DNA from: Ligustrum vulgare
Lineage: Eukaryota > Streptophyta > Magnoliopsida > Lamiales > Oleaceae
Assembly: GCA_963555705.1 (NCBI GenBank)
Contig: OY743184.1
Coordinates: 31,072,614 to 31,136,613 of the forward strand
Direction: 5' to 3'
Length of the DNA stretch: 64,000 nucleotides
The notes beneath the pieces are model-generated. The model made no database searches. It was not told the DNA's origin and was given only the letters and a program-made list of their open reading frames with translations. Positions 12,409-22,979 of this stretch are shown here, piece after piece (positions within the stretch are counted from its first letter, which is position 1; each line of letters starts with the position of its first letter). Both the position numbers and the translations under genes were made by a program.

Positions 12409-13169
12409 ATCTTACCCCCTTAAAAATAATTTCGTCCTCAAAATTAAACTTATTTGGCTATGATTTTCCTATTCTCTTTCGCAATTTGCCTTTTCTTTAC
12501 CATGTCTAATCAATTGGATTATAACTAATGAAATATCCCTATTCCTCAAATATGAACTTTCCTCTAAATCCTTTGTGCTTTCAACATTGATATGATAAGG
12601 GCCATGGTTTTGACTTTTGTCCCAAAGAATGAAAATTCACATTAATTTCTAAAAGATTACCTCTCTCTCATGACACTTAACCTTAGCATGAATACTATTA
12701 TATCAGTCCATGCCTAAAATGATACTAAATATCCTTCATGTCTATTAAATACAAGTCTTTCTCTAAATTCTTACCATCTGTTTCAAACTTAACTGCTTTC
12801 TACAACAGTTTAGTTGTAAAGATTTCACCTGAATGAATATTAACCTCTAATTCATCATTTACACTTCAGCACACACTTTCAATTTTAGTATCCTCTTAAA
12901 CATTTCAAACTGCATCAACTGTAGTAAAATTTTATTTCATGTAACATTTCATTGTATATATTCAATTTCAGATGTAGTCATATAATAAATTCATGGTACA
13001 CAATAAACTTTTTAAACTTCATCCAAATAAATTTTCTAAATATTTTACCTTTTTGGAGTCGGCATGGCGCGGCGAGAGCGGGTAGCATTCAAATTAAGTA
13101 CTTGACATTTTTCTCTTAAAAAATTTTGAATAATAGAATTTTCACAAGTCTACAGAAAGGTAGAATTGC

Positions 13170-13181
13170 ACTCTGATACCA
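13170..13181 (-). promoter_or_regulatory. primer-binding site, element B
   Basis: The minus strand reads TGGTATCAGAGT, one mismatch from the initiator tRNA-Met primer site. It is separated by 3 bp from the 5' LTR edge at 13185, as in elements A and D. Confidence 0.75.
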
Positions 13182-13184
13182 TAC

Positions 13185-13500
13185 TGTAACGGCCCAAATT
13201 CTGTTAACTCAGAACGCTACTAAAGTCTAAATTTCGTTTAAATAACCATTTCAATAAACGTAAAATATATAATATTTTTTTCTAGAACAATAACAACTAG
13301 GAATAAGAAGTGAAAGCGTATTTGATTGAAATAATTTAATTTTCAATATCAAACATAACGAACGAATCGTCAAAATTTCAAAATAATACAATTTGAAATT
13401 AATTTGGAAAATAGAAAATAATATAATTTAGAAATAGAACGTGGAAGCATCATTTATTGAAATAGTTTACTCAAATCAAATTGTCACTACCAAACATAAT
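13185..13500 (-). repeat. truncated 5' LTR of element B
   Basis: This begins TGTAACGGCCCAAATTC and follows the left LTR for about 315 bp. Homology stops abruptly after ACCAAACATAAT, where the left copy continues with further AAT repeats. The remainder of this LTR is not seen in the window. The break coincides with the TG-start of the next element at 13501. Confidence 0.75.
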
Positions 13501-14309
13501 TGATGCTATAAAAATTCCTAACCTTGACGTTGCAAGATCTAGATTTGCTTGATCACTAGAAAAGATGAATTGATTTGCCTTGAATGACTTGCAAAAAAGG
13601 TGAGGAGGATTCTCTATGACGCCCCTCCGGTCTAAGAATTAGTTTTCTGAAGGAGAAAAATAGAGAGAGAGAAATATATATAACTGGAAAACTGTATTAA
13701 TTATGAATGAATAATATTCAATCAAATGAGCTATATTTATAGGGCTTAGAAATCCTGTAACCTTCTTCAATTATGAGAAGGAGTCCTTTTTGTGTAGACT
13801 TACCATTTGAGAGAAGAATCCTTGTAGGGAAGGAACTTTCCTTATGGTGAATGTCTTTATCTTGGGGCCCAAGAATGGGGCCCATTTATGAAGCCTATTG
13901 TCAAAGGAGAACTCGAGATCTGCTAGTATGGGCCTGTGGCTGTGGCGTGACAAGACCGGGCAGGGCCAACCTGAAATACTCATGACGCGGTGAAATATGG
14001 ATATGGTCGGGGGATTCCCGACCATACCCTGGGAATGTACCCGGGCATATGGGCAGCCTATGAATCCATAATATAGTGGGAGGAAAATGTGGATGGTCAA
14101 GACCCGACCACAAATTAGGATGGTAACCCGAGCATATGGGCAGACCTATGGGCCTGTAAAACATGAGGAAAGTCAAGTAACAAGCCCGGGTGACAGGTCT
14201 TGTCAGGAAGGACCTGTGGCGTAATTGCTCATGATGTCATGATCTTTCCCTTGATCTCAGGAGGTAGGGAAATTGTACCGAAATTTGTGAAATACTAAAT
14301 TTTTTATCA
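13501..14309. repeat. LTR-like terminal segment of a Tat/Retand-like element
   Basis: The segment starts TGATGCTATAAAAATTCC at the point where the LTR of element B is interrupted and ends near TTTTTTATCA, so it has TG...CA ends about 0.8 kb apart. From its position beyond the antisense ORF I infer it is the 3' LTR of the minus-strand Tat element whose pol lies at 17525-18775. I see no clear polypurine tract. The adjoining TTGGCACTCGTGCG could instead be a decayed primer-binding site for a plus-strand element. The frames at 13771-14176 are not supported as genes. Confidence 0.4.
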
Positions 14310-14483
14310 TTGGCACTCGTGCGTCAGAGATCGTGACAAGATTTATGGATGCATGACAACTATCACGCTATTGGCCAACCAACAGATTTTAATGCTTTGA
14401 TGTAATATGAACAACCTTATCTTAGATGAATGACACGCGGCGAGGGTTAAATTGTGTATTTTGGAATTCTTCTTGCCAGTTTT

Positions 14484-14497
14484 TCCTATATATATGT
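14484..14497 (+). promoter_or_regulatory. TATA-like box upstream of the antisense ORF
   Basis: The sequence CCTATATATATGTG is followed by a pyrimidine-rich stretch, an apparent leader and a possible splice donor (AG then GTAAGCTCG, near 14600) before the ATG at 14654. It is positioned to drive the plus-strand ORF. This is sequence inference only. Confidence 0.35.
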
Positions 14498-14653
14498 GGT
14501 CCCCATAATCTCATTCTTTTTACTTTACGAATTTGAGAGATCAGAGAACTCCTCGGGCAAGCAGCACGACCTCTCCTTTGAAAATTTTCTAGCACTTAGG
14601 TAAGCTCGAACTATTCCGACCTTTATTAACTTTATTATTTATTCTTGGAAGAT

Positions 14654-16550
14654 ATGGTGAGGCAAGTTACAGTGGGTGACCTGAGGAAGGTAGAGAACTT
14701 AGAAGAACCCCTAAGGTCGAGTCTTTAGGTTTCTACTAGCCTTCACCTAGTCCTCAAGGGGGTGAGTCTGACAGTGGGGAAGAGGTTGAGGATAATCCCC
14801 TGGTAGGTAGGGAGTCGAGACATGCTGACCTTGAACTTCCTACTTATTATAATAAAATGAAAGAACATATGGTCGGGGTAGATATGAGGAGGTATAGGCT
14901 AGAAGAGAGGTATACAGCTAGGGTCCCGGCCAAGGAAGAGTACTCTTACCATTGCCAGGAAGGGGAAATGGTGGTGTACCACGAGGCCTTAATGGCCGGG
15001 CTTAGGTTTCCTCTTCACCATTTTTTTGTTGACTTCTTACTGATTGCGAGCATATTGCTGGGCCAACTCGCTCCCAATGGGTGGAGGATCCTTGTATATT
15101 TTTATGTTTTGTGAAGGAGTCTAGGAATAGAACCAACAGTAAACCTTTGTAAATGCCTTTTAGAACTTAAGTTTTTGGCCCGGTGTAACTGTTTTGTGTA
15201 TTTATGCAGGAAGGGTCTGTTTGAGGTTCCCTGGGTTCCTTCCTCCATCAAATATTGGAAGGAAAAAAATTTTCGTCATCAAACCCAGAGAGGGAGAGAA
15301 TATTTTTTGGCTGACCTTTAGAAGGTCAGATGTTGATAGTTTTAATAGGGTAGGTAACTTAAGTGAGGAGGCAATAACCGAGCTCATGGCCAATGCGGTG
15401 AGGGTATGCAACTTTCGGGTTATTGGCTGAAGAGGCCAATGACCTTGTAAATGATGACATTCTTGACCAGGCCGACCTAGACCTTCATCCCGGTAGGGTT
15501 CGGCCTCCTCAATTACGTAAACAAAGGAAACTTTCTTAATGTATTTCTTTCTCTTCCTAGCGCCCGCTTTTTCTTTGAGATCTAACTTTCCCCGACCTTG
15601 TTCAATTTCAGGAATGGCATTGATTCAGAAGCACTAAAGGAGGTGGCAATGGCCAAGGCCTAGGGTGCTCGGGCCAAGCGAGTTGTGGACGGGGTCACCC
15701 GGAGGCGTCCTCAAAAAAGATCTAAGACTGCACCCTCCAATCCGGGCCAAACTTTCCAGACTAACGACGATGCTCCTTGCCCAAGGGTGGATAGGAAGCA
15801 GAGCAGATGGGCTCCCCTGCTCTCTGACTCTGAGGTTGAGCAAGAGAACCCGAATCGGGTTGACTGCAAGGGGAGGATGCAAGACTCTCTATACCTGAAC
15901 TTGGTCAAGAAGTACCAGTACGAGGTAGGCCTGGAACAAGGGGTTTAGCATATCATGATCACGGCTTTTCAGGTAAAGATCGTGTAAACTCATACTTTTT
16001 GGATCCCCCTTTTTTTGCGAGAATTTTTCCTAACTTTCTTTTCTTGATCTTCAGATGCTTAGCATAACTCGGGGGGTCTCTCTTCAGAGTATATAGCGGG
16101 GTGAGACGCCAAGCCAGCTAGTTCACTCCGTCCAATATGTGGCGACTCGAGCTACCGCTACTAAGGAAGCACTCGCGAAGACCCGGGTTGAACTTGAATC
16201 CATGATTCAAGAGCCTGAGCTAGCCAGGGAAGAGTATGCTGACTTGGCCGAGGAGTTGAAGCAAGCTCAGGGAGAGTGAACTCAAGACACTGGCTTCAGC
16301 AGTGGAGGCTTTCAAGGGCTCTAGAGAGTATAAGCTCGCCCTTGGAAATTATGCTCTTGAGTCTTATACTCAAGCCATCAAGCAGGCTTGAGCTTGGTGT
16401 CTTCTGAAAGACCCTGAACTTGACACTAGTCCCATGATGGAGTTCCCCTTGGGCACTGATGAACTTGATCTCACTCTGTTTGAGGAGGAGGAGGAAGAAG
16501 ACTGTGAAGTGGCCGAGGACGTTGAGATTGGGAGTGAGCCCGAGACCTAA
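14654..16550 (+). pseudogene. antisense accessory ORF of a Tat/Retand-like element (Pfam PF04195-like, 'putative gypsy type transposon')
   Basis: The plus-strand frames carry the hallmark of the plant PF04195 family: YHEALMAGLRFPLHHFFVDF and QLAPNGWRILV (14857-15110). A frame change then leads to LGIEPTVNL and FEVPWVPSSIKYWKEKNF. Later blocks read LLAEEANDLVNDDILDQ, RVVDGVTRRRPQKRSKTAP and WAPLLSDSEVEQEN, and finally KLALGNYALESYTQAIKQA, MEFPLGTDELDLTLFEEEEE, ending at a stop near 16550. Pyrimidine-rich AG acceptor-like sites precede the blocks at about 15612 and 16054, suggesting introns. In-frame stops (near 15661 and 16390) and shifts show decay. The strand is opposite to the neighbouring pol, as in Tat elements that carry an antisense ORF between pol and the 3' LTR. 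The function of this family is unknown. Confidence 0.7.
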
Positions 16551-16699
16551 CTTTGATTTTTTTTTTTTGCTTCACAATTTTTGAAAACTTGTATTCTACC
16601 TGGGGTATTCCTCAAGGACTACTTGTAATTTTTTGTTATAGAATTTACAGGTTTTTTCCAAATACGCGCTTTTTACTTATGTTTTATTCATAAATAGTT
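16551..16699. other. spacer after the antisense ORF
   Basis: A T-rich, non-coding stretch between the stop of the antisense ORF and the tandem repeats. It contains a TTTTTTTTTTT run near 16557 and no recognisable signal beyond that. Confidence 0.4.
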
Positions 16700-17225
16700 T
16701 TTGAAGGTCGGGAAAGTAGGCCGACCTTTATAGGCATTTTATACAAAGAAGGGATCGAGCCCTTGACTTTGTAGTTTAAAGGAATAGTAGGTCAGGTCGG
16801 GCATGTAAGCCAATCTTGTGATCTTTTTGTACCAAGAAGGGACCAAATCTTTGTGTAATTATGTAAAATAATTTGTAAGGTCAAGCAAAGACGACCTTGT
16901 AGGAAATTTACACAAAGAAGAGGTCAGACTTTTGACTGGATTTGAAAGAAATAATTTATAAGGTCAAGTAAGGCCGTCCTCTTAAGCAATTTACACAAAG
17001 AAGAGGTCAAACACTTGACTTTGTGGATTTGTCAGAAATAACTTGTAACGTCTTGCATTGAGACATTGTAAATTATTCATGGAAGAATAATTTGTAACGT
17101 CTTACCATGAGACTTTGTAAATTATTCGTGGAAGAATAATTTGTAACGTCGTGCCATGAGAAATTTTAAATTATTCGTGGGGGAATAATTTGTAAAGTCG
17201 TTGGGATGACCTTGTAAGTTATCCC
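16700..17225. repeat. tandem repeats of a Tat/Retand-like element (about 83 bp x4, then about 49 bp x4)
   Basis: Four degenerate units of about 83 bp begin near 16706, 16788, 16870 and 16953. Each carries a GGTCGGG/GGTCAAG head, a GACCTT-like core, ACAAAGAAGNGGTC and a TTGACT tail. They pass into four shorter units of about 49 bp near 17037, 17087, 17136 and 17183, each starting AATAATTTGTAACGTC or close to it and ending TAAATTATTCGTGG. Tandem repeats between pol and the 3' LTR, next to an antisense ORF, are characteristic of Retand-type Tat elements. Confidence 0.8.
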
Positions 17226-17524
17226 AGTATTCTATCCTTTGGTGCTCATTCATTGGAAGAAAAACTTTTATTGATGGGGGACTGAATTATGGGTCTCGTT
17301 AAAACCTTACTCAGTAAAAACCCTCTGGGCAAAAATCTGGATAAGGAAAAAGAGTACCCGTCCCTGACTCTAAAAGTAAATTAAATGGGCGCAGGCCCGA
17401 CTTCATTGACAAAAATGTAGATGAACGTTCAAGTCTATAATAAATAAAAAAAAGGGTTCACAGACCCGACTCTTCTGTATCTAGACAATTTCATTAACAA
17501 GGGAAGTTTGCAAGAGAAAAGTGC

Positions 17525-18775
17525 CTACTTGTAGTAAGGCTTTAAATTCTCGACATTCCATGGTCGGGGGAGGGGCTTGGAGTCCATAGTTCTGAGACTG
17601 TATGAGCCTTTCCCAACTTTTCGAATAACTTCGTATGGTCCTTCCCAAATATGTCCAAGTTTCCCAGGTTGATGATCAACGGCTTCACTTTGGCATAAGA
17701 CTAATCTCCCATTCTGAAATCCATTTTCTTGACTCGAAGGTTAAACTTCCTGGACATGGCCTGTTGATAAGCAGCTATTTTAAGGGTGGCATTCTCTGAC
17801 TTCTTTCAAGAGATCAAGATTTCTCTCTGCCCTTCGATATGATCGGGTGATTCCGTAATCATTGCGTGGAAGCTGGGGATTATTACTTCTATTGGAATTT
17901 CTCTTTCCATCCCAAAGGCTACCATGAATGGGGTTTCCATGGTTGTTGTCTTGAATGTTTTTCGATTCATCCATAGAATTTCAGGGAGGAGATTGGGCCA
18001 ATCACCTTTAGCACTATCAAGGCGAGTCCTCAGGTCTTGCATGATAAGTCTATTTGTTACCTCTTCCAATCCATTACTTTTCGGGTGTGAAACTGAAGTT
18101 AACATGTGTTTGATCCCTAAATTCTTGCAGAATTGCTTGAAGGCTTGACACTCGAACTGTCGCCCATTGTTCGTGATTAATGTTTTGACTTCCAAACAAA
18201 GGACTCCAACTTTTGTTCTAAGATTACATCAAGAGGCTCTGCCTCTACCCATTTTGTGAAGTATTCTAGATCCAATACTAGGAACTTGACTTGGCCACGA
18301 GCTATGGGAAATGGCCCAAGTATGTCAATTCCCTACTGTGCAAATGGGTATGGGCACATAATTGAAGAGAGCTCTTCCGCTGGTTGATGTAATCGAGTTG
18401 CAAACCTTTGGTACTTATCACAGACTTTCACATAGTTGAGCGCATCTTTCCTCATGGTTGGCCAGTAGTATCTATATCGTAGTAACTTCGTAACCAAAAC
18501 CCTTGCTCCCTGGTGTCCTCCACAGATTCCTTCATGAACTTCAACAGAATAAAGTGTTCTAGACTTGATCCTTCTGGCTTCTGCTTTGTCATCTGGAAAC
18601 CTTCTCGACGTCAAGTATTCAATGATTGGATCCATCCAACTTGGCTCATGTTCTGAAATATCCATGACATCGGGTTACTATGTGATGCTAGGCTCATGGA
18701 GCGATCGCATAAACACAGTCCTCTCCAAGTTATCTAAGTTGGCAAAATTTTGTATTTTTCTTCTTGACACTAAAG
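17525..18775 (-). pseudogene. Tat-lineage Ty3/gypsy pol C-terminus: RNase H-integrase linker and integrase
   Basis: Minus-strand frames read, in order: LERTVFMRSLHEPSIT and SWMDPIIEYLTSRRFPDD (linker); VHEGICGGHQGARVL, YYWPTMRKDALNYV and VCDKYQRF (integrase zinc domain, second Cys replaced by Tyr); GIDILGPFPIARG (first catalytic Asp present) and EYFTKWVEAEPL; LITNNGRQFECQAF (the second catalytic Asp position is Asn); SVSHPKSNGLEEVTNR (Glu region); then, after a shift, a GKLGHIWEG-type tail ending NVENLKPYYK and a stop at 17525. These are Tat-specific motifs. A stop precedes GID and several shifts break the frame, so it is dead. The element is cut at about 18775, where the caulimovirid copy begins. 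Confidence 0.85.
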
Positions 18776-18808
18776 GGGAATCATCTTGTTCATTGTTCCT
18801 TATCTTGA

Positions 18809-19215
18809 TTACCCTTTTATGTTTATTTCATCATTCCTTATCCTGGTTACCCTTGTATGTTTATCATTAGTTTTTATTGTCACCTTTTGGGGACTTGGTT
18901 CATCTCTTTTGATTTTGGGTTCACTATTGCTTCCTTCCAGCTGTGTACCTATTTGTATATTTGGTATAACATGTTTAGTATCAACCTTTTTAGTATTTAA
19001 TGACTCGAATTGTGATTCAATATCACTAATTCTATCACTTAATTGTTTGGTATATTTGGAATGAGAGATGAAAATCTCCATAAATAATTAAAAATTTTGT
19101 TGGAGATTTTCTGCCATATACTCTATCCCAACTTGTATATCAGCTTCCTCCATGAGGAAGCCCATTTGCCTCCTGACATCTATCAAGGATTGTTTTATAT
19201 TATCCATCAGTGAAC
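18809..19215 (-). pseudogene. downstream coiled-coil-like ORF of the minus-strand caulimovirid copy
   Basis: The frame begins near 19208 (MDNIKQSLIDVRRQMGF), meets a stop near 19090, and resumes at 19081 with a 90-residue stretch rich in Ser, Lys, Asp and Ile that starts MEIFISHSKYTKQLSDR. Heptad-like spacing in both parts suggests a coiled coil. It follows the RNase H remnant, a position occupied in some caulimovirids by the translation transactivator or other small ORFs, but I cannot identify it. The junction with Tat pol is at about 18780. Confidence 0.4.
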
Positions 19216-19700
19216 TATATCAAAATTGTAAAATTCTAAATAAGCTTGCAATCTATGAAGTCTCGTGAGGTTCTGATGGTAATTTATATTTAATTAATCC
19301 TGCAAGTTATCTTTTTCATCTAGTAATCTTAATTTTGGTAAATTTTTACATTCTTCTTTAAGTAATTTAGTAATTTTTGTACGTTCACCACTTCATCCTT
19401 TAGTATTTTTTCTCAGTAATATCTGGATTTTATGTCTCTTTCTTGAAAGATTTTCCTTCTGCATAATTTAAACATTCTAAAACTTTTGTATTTGTTCTTT
19501 TGATTTTAATTTATTTGAAAAAATTTCTGTCTTCTTAGATAAATGAGTTTGTAATTTTATTCCTCTTTTATCTGTTGATTATCCAAGAAACTAAATTTCT
19601 TGTTTTTCTATTATAGCTTTCTTTTTTGAATGAACAATTCTTTTTTATTTTAACAGATGTGTATAAACTGTTTGTAGCATTATCATGTATTTATTTTGTT
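19216..19700 (-). pseudogene. caulimovirid reverse transcriptase C-terminus / RNase H remnant (minus-strand copy)
   Basis: Broken minus-strand frames resemble the RT thumb region of caulimovirids: a KTEIFSNKLKSKEQIQK stretch followed closely by a LNYAEG-like motif. Downstream, RLQAYLEFYNFDIVH resembles the C-terminal part of RNase H. The RT palm (the part retained in the plus copy at 50800-51206) and the RNase H core are missing, indicating one or more internal deletions. It is not functional. Confidence 0.5.
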
Positions 19701-19739
19701 TATAATATTGAAATTGTTGTATAAAGTCATTTCCTAGTA

Positions 19740-20110
19740 CGTAGTATATCACATTCTAATATATCGTAACTATATATTTTAATTATTTTTATTTATTTAC
19801 TTCCAAGTATTATACAGATTTTATCAGCACTATTTATTATTTGAGTACTTTCACCTATTACTCCTATTATTTTTATCTTATTATTAGTATTACATGACTT
19901 TATTAAGAAACTTTTAAATATTATTATATCATTCCCTATATCAATTAATGCACAGGTTGTTATATTTGTTTCTACAATGATAACTTGTATATAAATAACT
20001 AATGAAAAACTTATTTGATTATTCATTCATTCAACTTTTCTACATAATATAGTTTGACTATTATGAGTTATATATAGTCCTTCTCGTTTTATACTATAAT
20101 AATCTTCTAA
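19740..20110 (-). pseudogene. caulimovirid aspartic protease region (minus-strand copy)
   Basis: The longest open piece (20026-19793, 77 aa) contains CALIDIGNDIIIFKS. The active-site Asp-Thr-Gly of retroviral-type proteases appears as Asp-Ile-Gly. It lies between the movement-protein region and the RT remnant, as expected. The plus copy carries the corresponding segment at about 50270-50530. It is interrupted on both sides. Confidence 0.55.
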
Positions 20111-20559
20111 TCCATTTAAGAAACTCATTCCTAGTAGTATATGAGTGTTTATATCCGTACTTCTATCTTTATAGCATGGTACTAAAAGATTGATTGATTC
20201 TTTCTATTTTTATTGGTACTTTGACTTTTAGTTTTTAATATGTAGTTGTCCATCAAAATTCATGTATCTATATGGTTTAGTTCTATGAGCTATTAATCAT
20301 TTATTCTTATTTGAAGCTATATGAACTTCACTAGCTCCAATATCTATTAATATATTTGATCATTTATATGTCATTTTCCATTGAAATATTCTTCTTCTAT
20401 TTTCATATTTCTAGCATTTCTATGAAGTTTTGTTTCTCTTGTATTACTAGTTTCCCCAATTTGTTTTCTATCGGGAGTATAAGACTTTTTTCTCTTCTAA
20501 TTAGTTTTCCATCTTTGAATGTTATTTTATTATCAGGGTAATCTTCTTCTCTTAATTCT

Positions 20560-21130
20560 ATTATTTCTGATTTATTTTTTTGTTATGCTAAGTTCATAAT
20601 CTTCTGGGACTAGATTTATTTGTTTATTTGGTTCTACAATTTTACTAATGTCTTTATTCTTTATGGACTTCTATATATGGTTTTTTAGAATAGATATTCC
20701 TATATTAGAATTAGTAAATGTCTATAATGCTCTATGTTCTATAGTCATAATCTGATCTTCTGGTTGCATTATGTCATTTCTATGTAATTTGAAATGTAAA
20801 CCTAACACTTCATTAAAGTTTTTATCTTTCAATGAAACACAATATTTGGATAACATGTAAATATTAGGTTCTGATATGCTAGATTTCCTTCTATTGTTCC
20901 TAAATGGCTATTTTTCAAATTTTTTATTCTTCCATCGTGTAAACTTCAGTTAAGTGTGAATCTATCCCTTCTCTAAATAAGGATTTAAACATTATTTGTA
21001 TTCCTACTAGATAAATATATTGGATATTTTCACTTTATTTTTTATTAATCTTTGTTAATAGTTCTGTAAATGTATTTTTGTCAAAAAGATTTAATTTATG
21101 TGTTCCATGAGTTATTTTAACATCTATTGC
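20560..21130 (-). pseudogene. caulimovirid movement protein region, 30K superfamily (minus-strand copy)
   Basis: On the minus strand, short in-frame pieces such as LVGIQIMFKSLF, TIEGNLAYQ, FNEVLGLHFKLHRND and QIMTIEHRAL are typical of the 30K-type movement protein of caulimovirids, which opens plasmodesmata for cell-to-cell spread. The frame shifts several times and includes stops. The corresponding region of the plus copy is at about 49560-50200, with matching pieces. Confidence 0.6.
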
Positions 21131-21469
21131 TTTTCGATTGTATGATATTCATTTGTTGCTATCCTTTCTCTTCTCCATATTCTATCTAAGATTTCTCATT
21201 TTCCAATTTTCAAATCTAAGGATAGTTATTGTATTTTCTGAAACTTATTATAGTCAAAGGTTACTTTTAATTTTTAACCATATGTTCCTTCATATTCTTA
21301 TACATCTATTTTATTGTTTTCTATTTCTCTATTCATATTCTAATTCATAGTTTTCTGAATCTGTTTCTGTTTCACTTATATAAACTTCTTGATCATAATA
21401 TTGTTCAATATCAAGTATTTCACTTAGTTCATTTTCTATTTCTAAATACTTTTTTTGTAATATTTTAAC

Positions 21470-22560
21470 TTTTTCTTATTACAATCAAGGCTTATATATG
21501 ACTTATTTCTCCACAATTCCAACATTTATATTGCTTTTATCTTTTTTTTATAAGGTTTATTTCTCATTTTTCTATTTAGATTATATTTCCTTTTATAATG
21601 CCCTCTCTTAGGCTTTATATTTTTTTGCTAAAATTTCCAAATTTTTTGAACTTTCTATTTTTATATTTTCTCTTAGTACTTATTTTTTAAGGATTACATC
21701 CCCATTTGGTATGTTTTTCCATGTCTTCAAAACATATTCTAGTGAAATTTCTTGAACTTTTAAATAATTGTGTTTGTTGACATATAAATGCCAATCTTTC
21801 AAATAGAAATTTTATTTTTGACCCTAAACTTATAGGTGTTTCGGGGTTCTCTAATAAATTTCTCAAATTCTATTTTAAAATATATTCTCATGAACTTGGT
21901 AACTTATTATAGTAAGTGTCTTTATATACCTCTTGATTCCGTTACTATAAAATTGAACATGATAATAATCTTTAAATTCACAAGTGTATTTTTTAATTTC
22001 ACACATATTACATATTTACATTTTATCAATTTCATCCTAGCATTGTCTTCTGTTTTATTGCTTCTCCTTCAGCATTTCTTATCCAATTTCCTGTTAAAAA
22101 TTCATCAGCAATATATTCTACTAATCTTTCGATGTCATCTCTATCTGATTTTATTATTTCTATTTGTACATTTCTTCTTAATAATGCTTTTGTATCAGTA
22201 CTTATTCATTCCCACTAGTTTCAGCACTTCCTTTAAAAGATGCTATTAAGAAATATATTCTGCTTTAGTACTTTGCCATGTATCATCTTTATTATATAAA
22301 AAGAATAGTATTGTTGAATCTGCCCAAGTTAGTAAGGTTTTTTAGTATCTATTTTACAGTTTAAATCTAATTTTGTTCATCCGTGATTAATATGTTTATC
22401 ATATTGTATGTTTGATTTATTATGTAGAGGTGCATAACTTTCATTTTTATTTGGTAAATCCTGTTTAGAGGTTTCTATAGGAGCTAGATTACGTGCTCCT
22501 CTAGTATTTACTAGAACTTGATATTCATTTAAATTACCTAGGCTCAGTTAATCAAAATTT
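21470..22560 (-). pseudogene. caulimovirid capsid region with CCHC zinc knuckle (minus-strand copy)
   Basis: A CCHC zinc knuckle of the capsid type is visible at about 21528-21485 (minus), starting CWNCGEISHI, where the next codon is a stop. Upstream the frame is Lys/Glu rich and aligns with the capsid region of the plus copy (48645-49440). The knuckle lies upstream of the movement-protein region, which is the unusual order noted in the findings. Confidence 0.55.
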
Positions 22561-22979
22561 TCTATAAACAAATCTAATTCTTAATTCATCTTTATTATTT
22601 TCTTTTTCTTTTTTTCTTCAACTTTTAGTTTTTCTAATGTTTTTCCTATAGATTTTTGTAATTCGAATTCCTCTTCTAGAATTTTTGATAATATCTTTTT
22701 TTTTTAAATTTATCATCAATGCTTCATGCTTCTATCACAATTTTTTTTCTTGTTCAATATGTTTCTTTCTTATTCTCAATAATTCCTTTTCTATAAGTTT
22801 TTTTTTTTTTTTTGGTCTATTTTCTTATCTTTATTCTTAATATTTTCTTTTAATTCTCTAATTTCAAATTTTAATATATGTATATCATTTCTTGCTTCTC
22901 ATAATTCATTTTTTACTTCTTGAACATCACTTATTAATTATTTTATTAATATCTTTGGATCTTCAATATATTCACAAAT

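Larger units (their letters stand above)
10678..13500 (-). mobile_element. internally deleted Tekay-like element B
   Basis: Two direct copies of one LTR flank only about 780 bp of internal sequence. The left (3') LTR spans 10678-12408. The right (5') LTR begins at 13185 and matches 10678 onward closely (for example CCCAAATTCTGTTAAC, then ACGCTACTAAAGTCTAAATT) until 13500, where another element is inserted. A primer-binding site lies at 13170-13181 and a polypurine-like tract just right of 12408, both on the minus strand. The interior (12430-13000) retains only scraps of the gag-pol region, including a minus-strand stretch comparable to the protease of element D. This is a non-autonomous deletion derivative. 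Confidence 0.75.

Noticed and set aside
14296..14325. TTGGCACTCGTGCG as a certain primer-binding site that would make the Tat element plus-strand
   Set aside because: The match to a known tRNA end is poor, and the order pol, tandem repeats, antisense ORF fits a minus-strand Retand-type element, so orientation was left open for the LTR-like segment.
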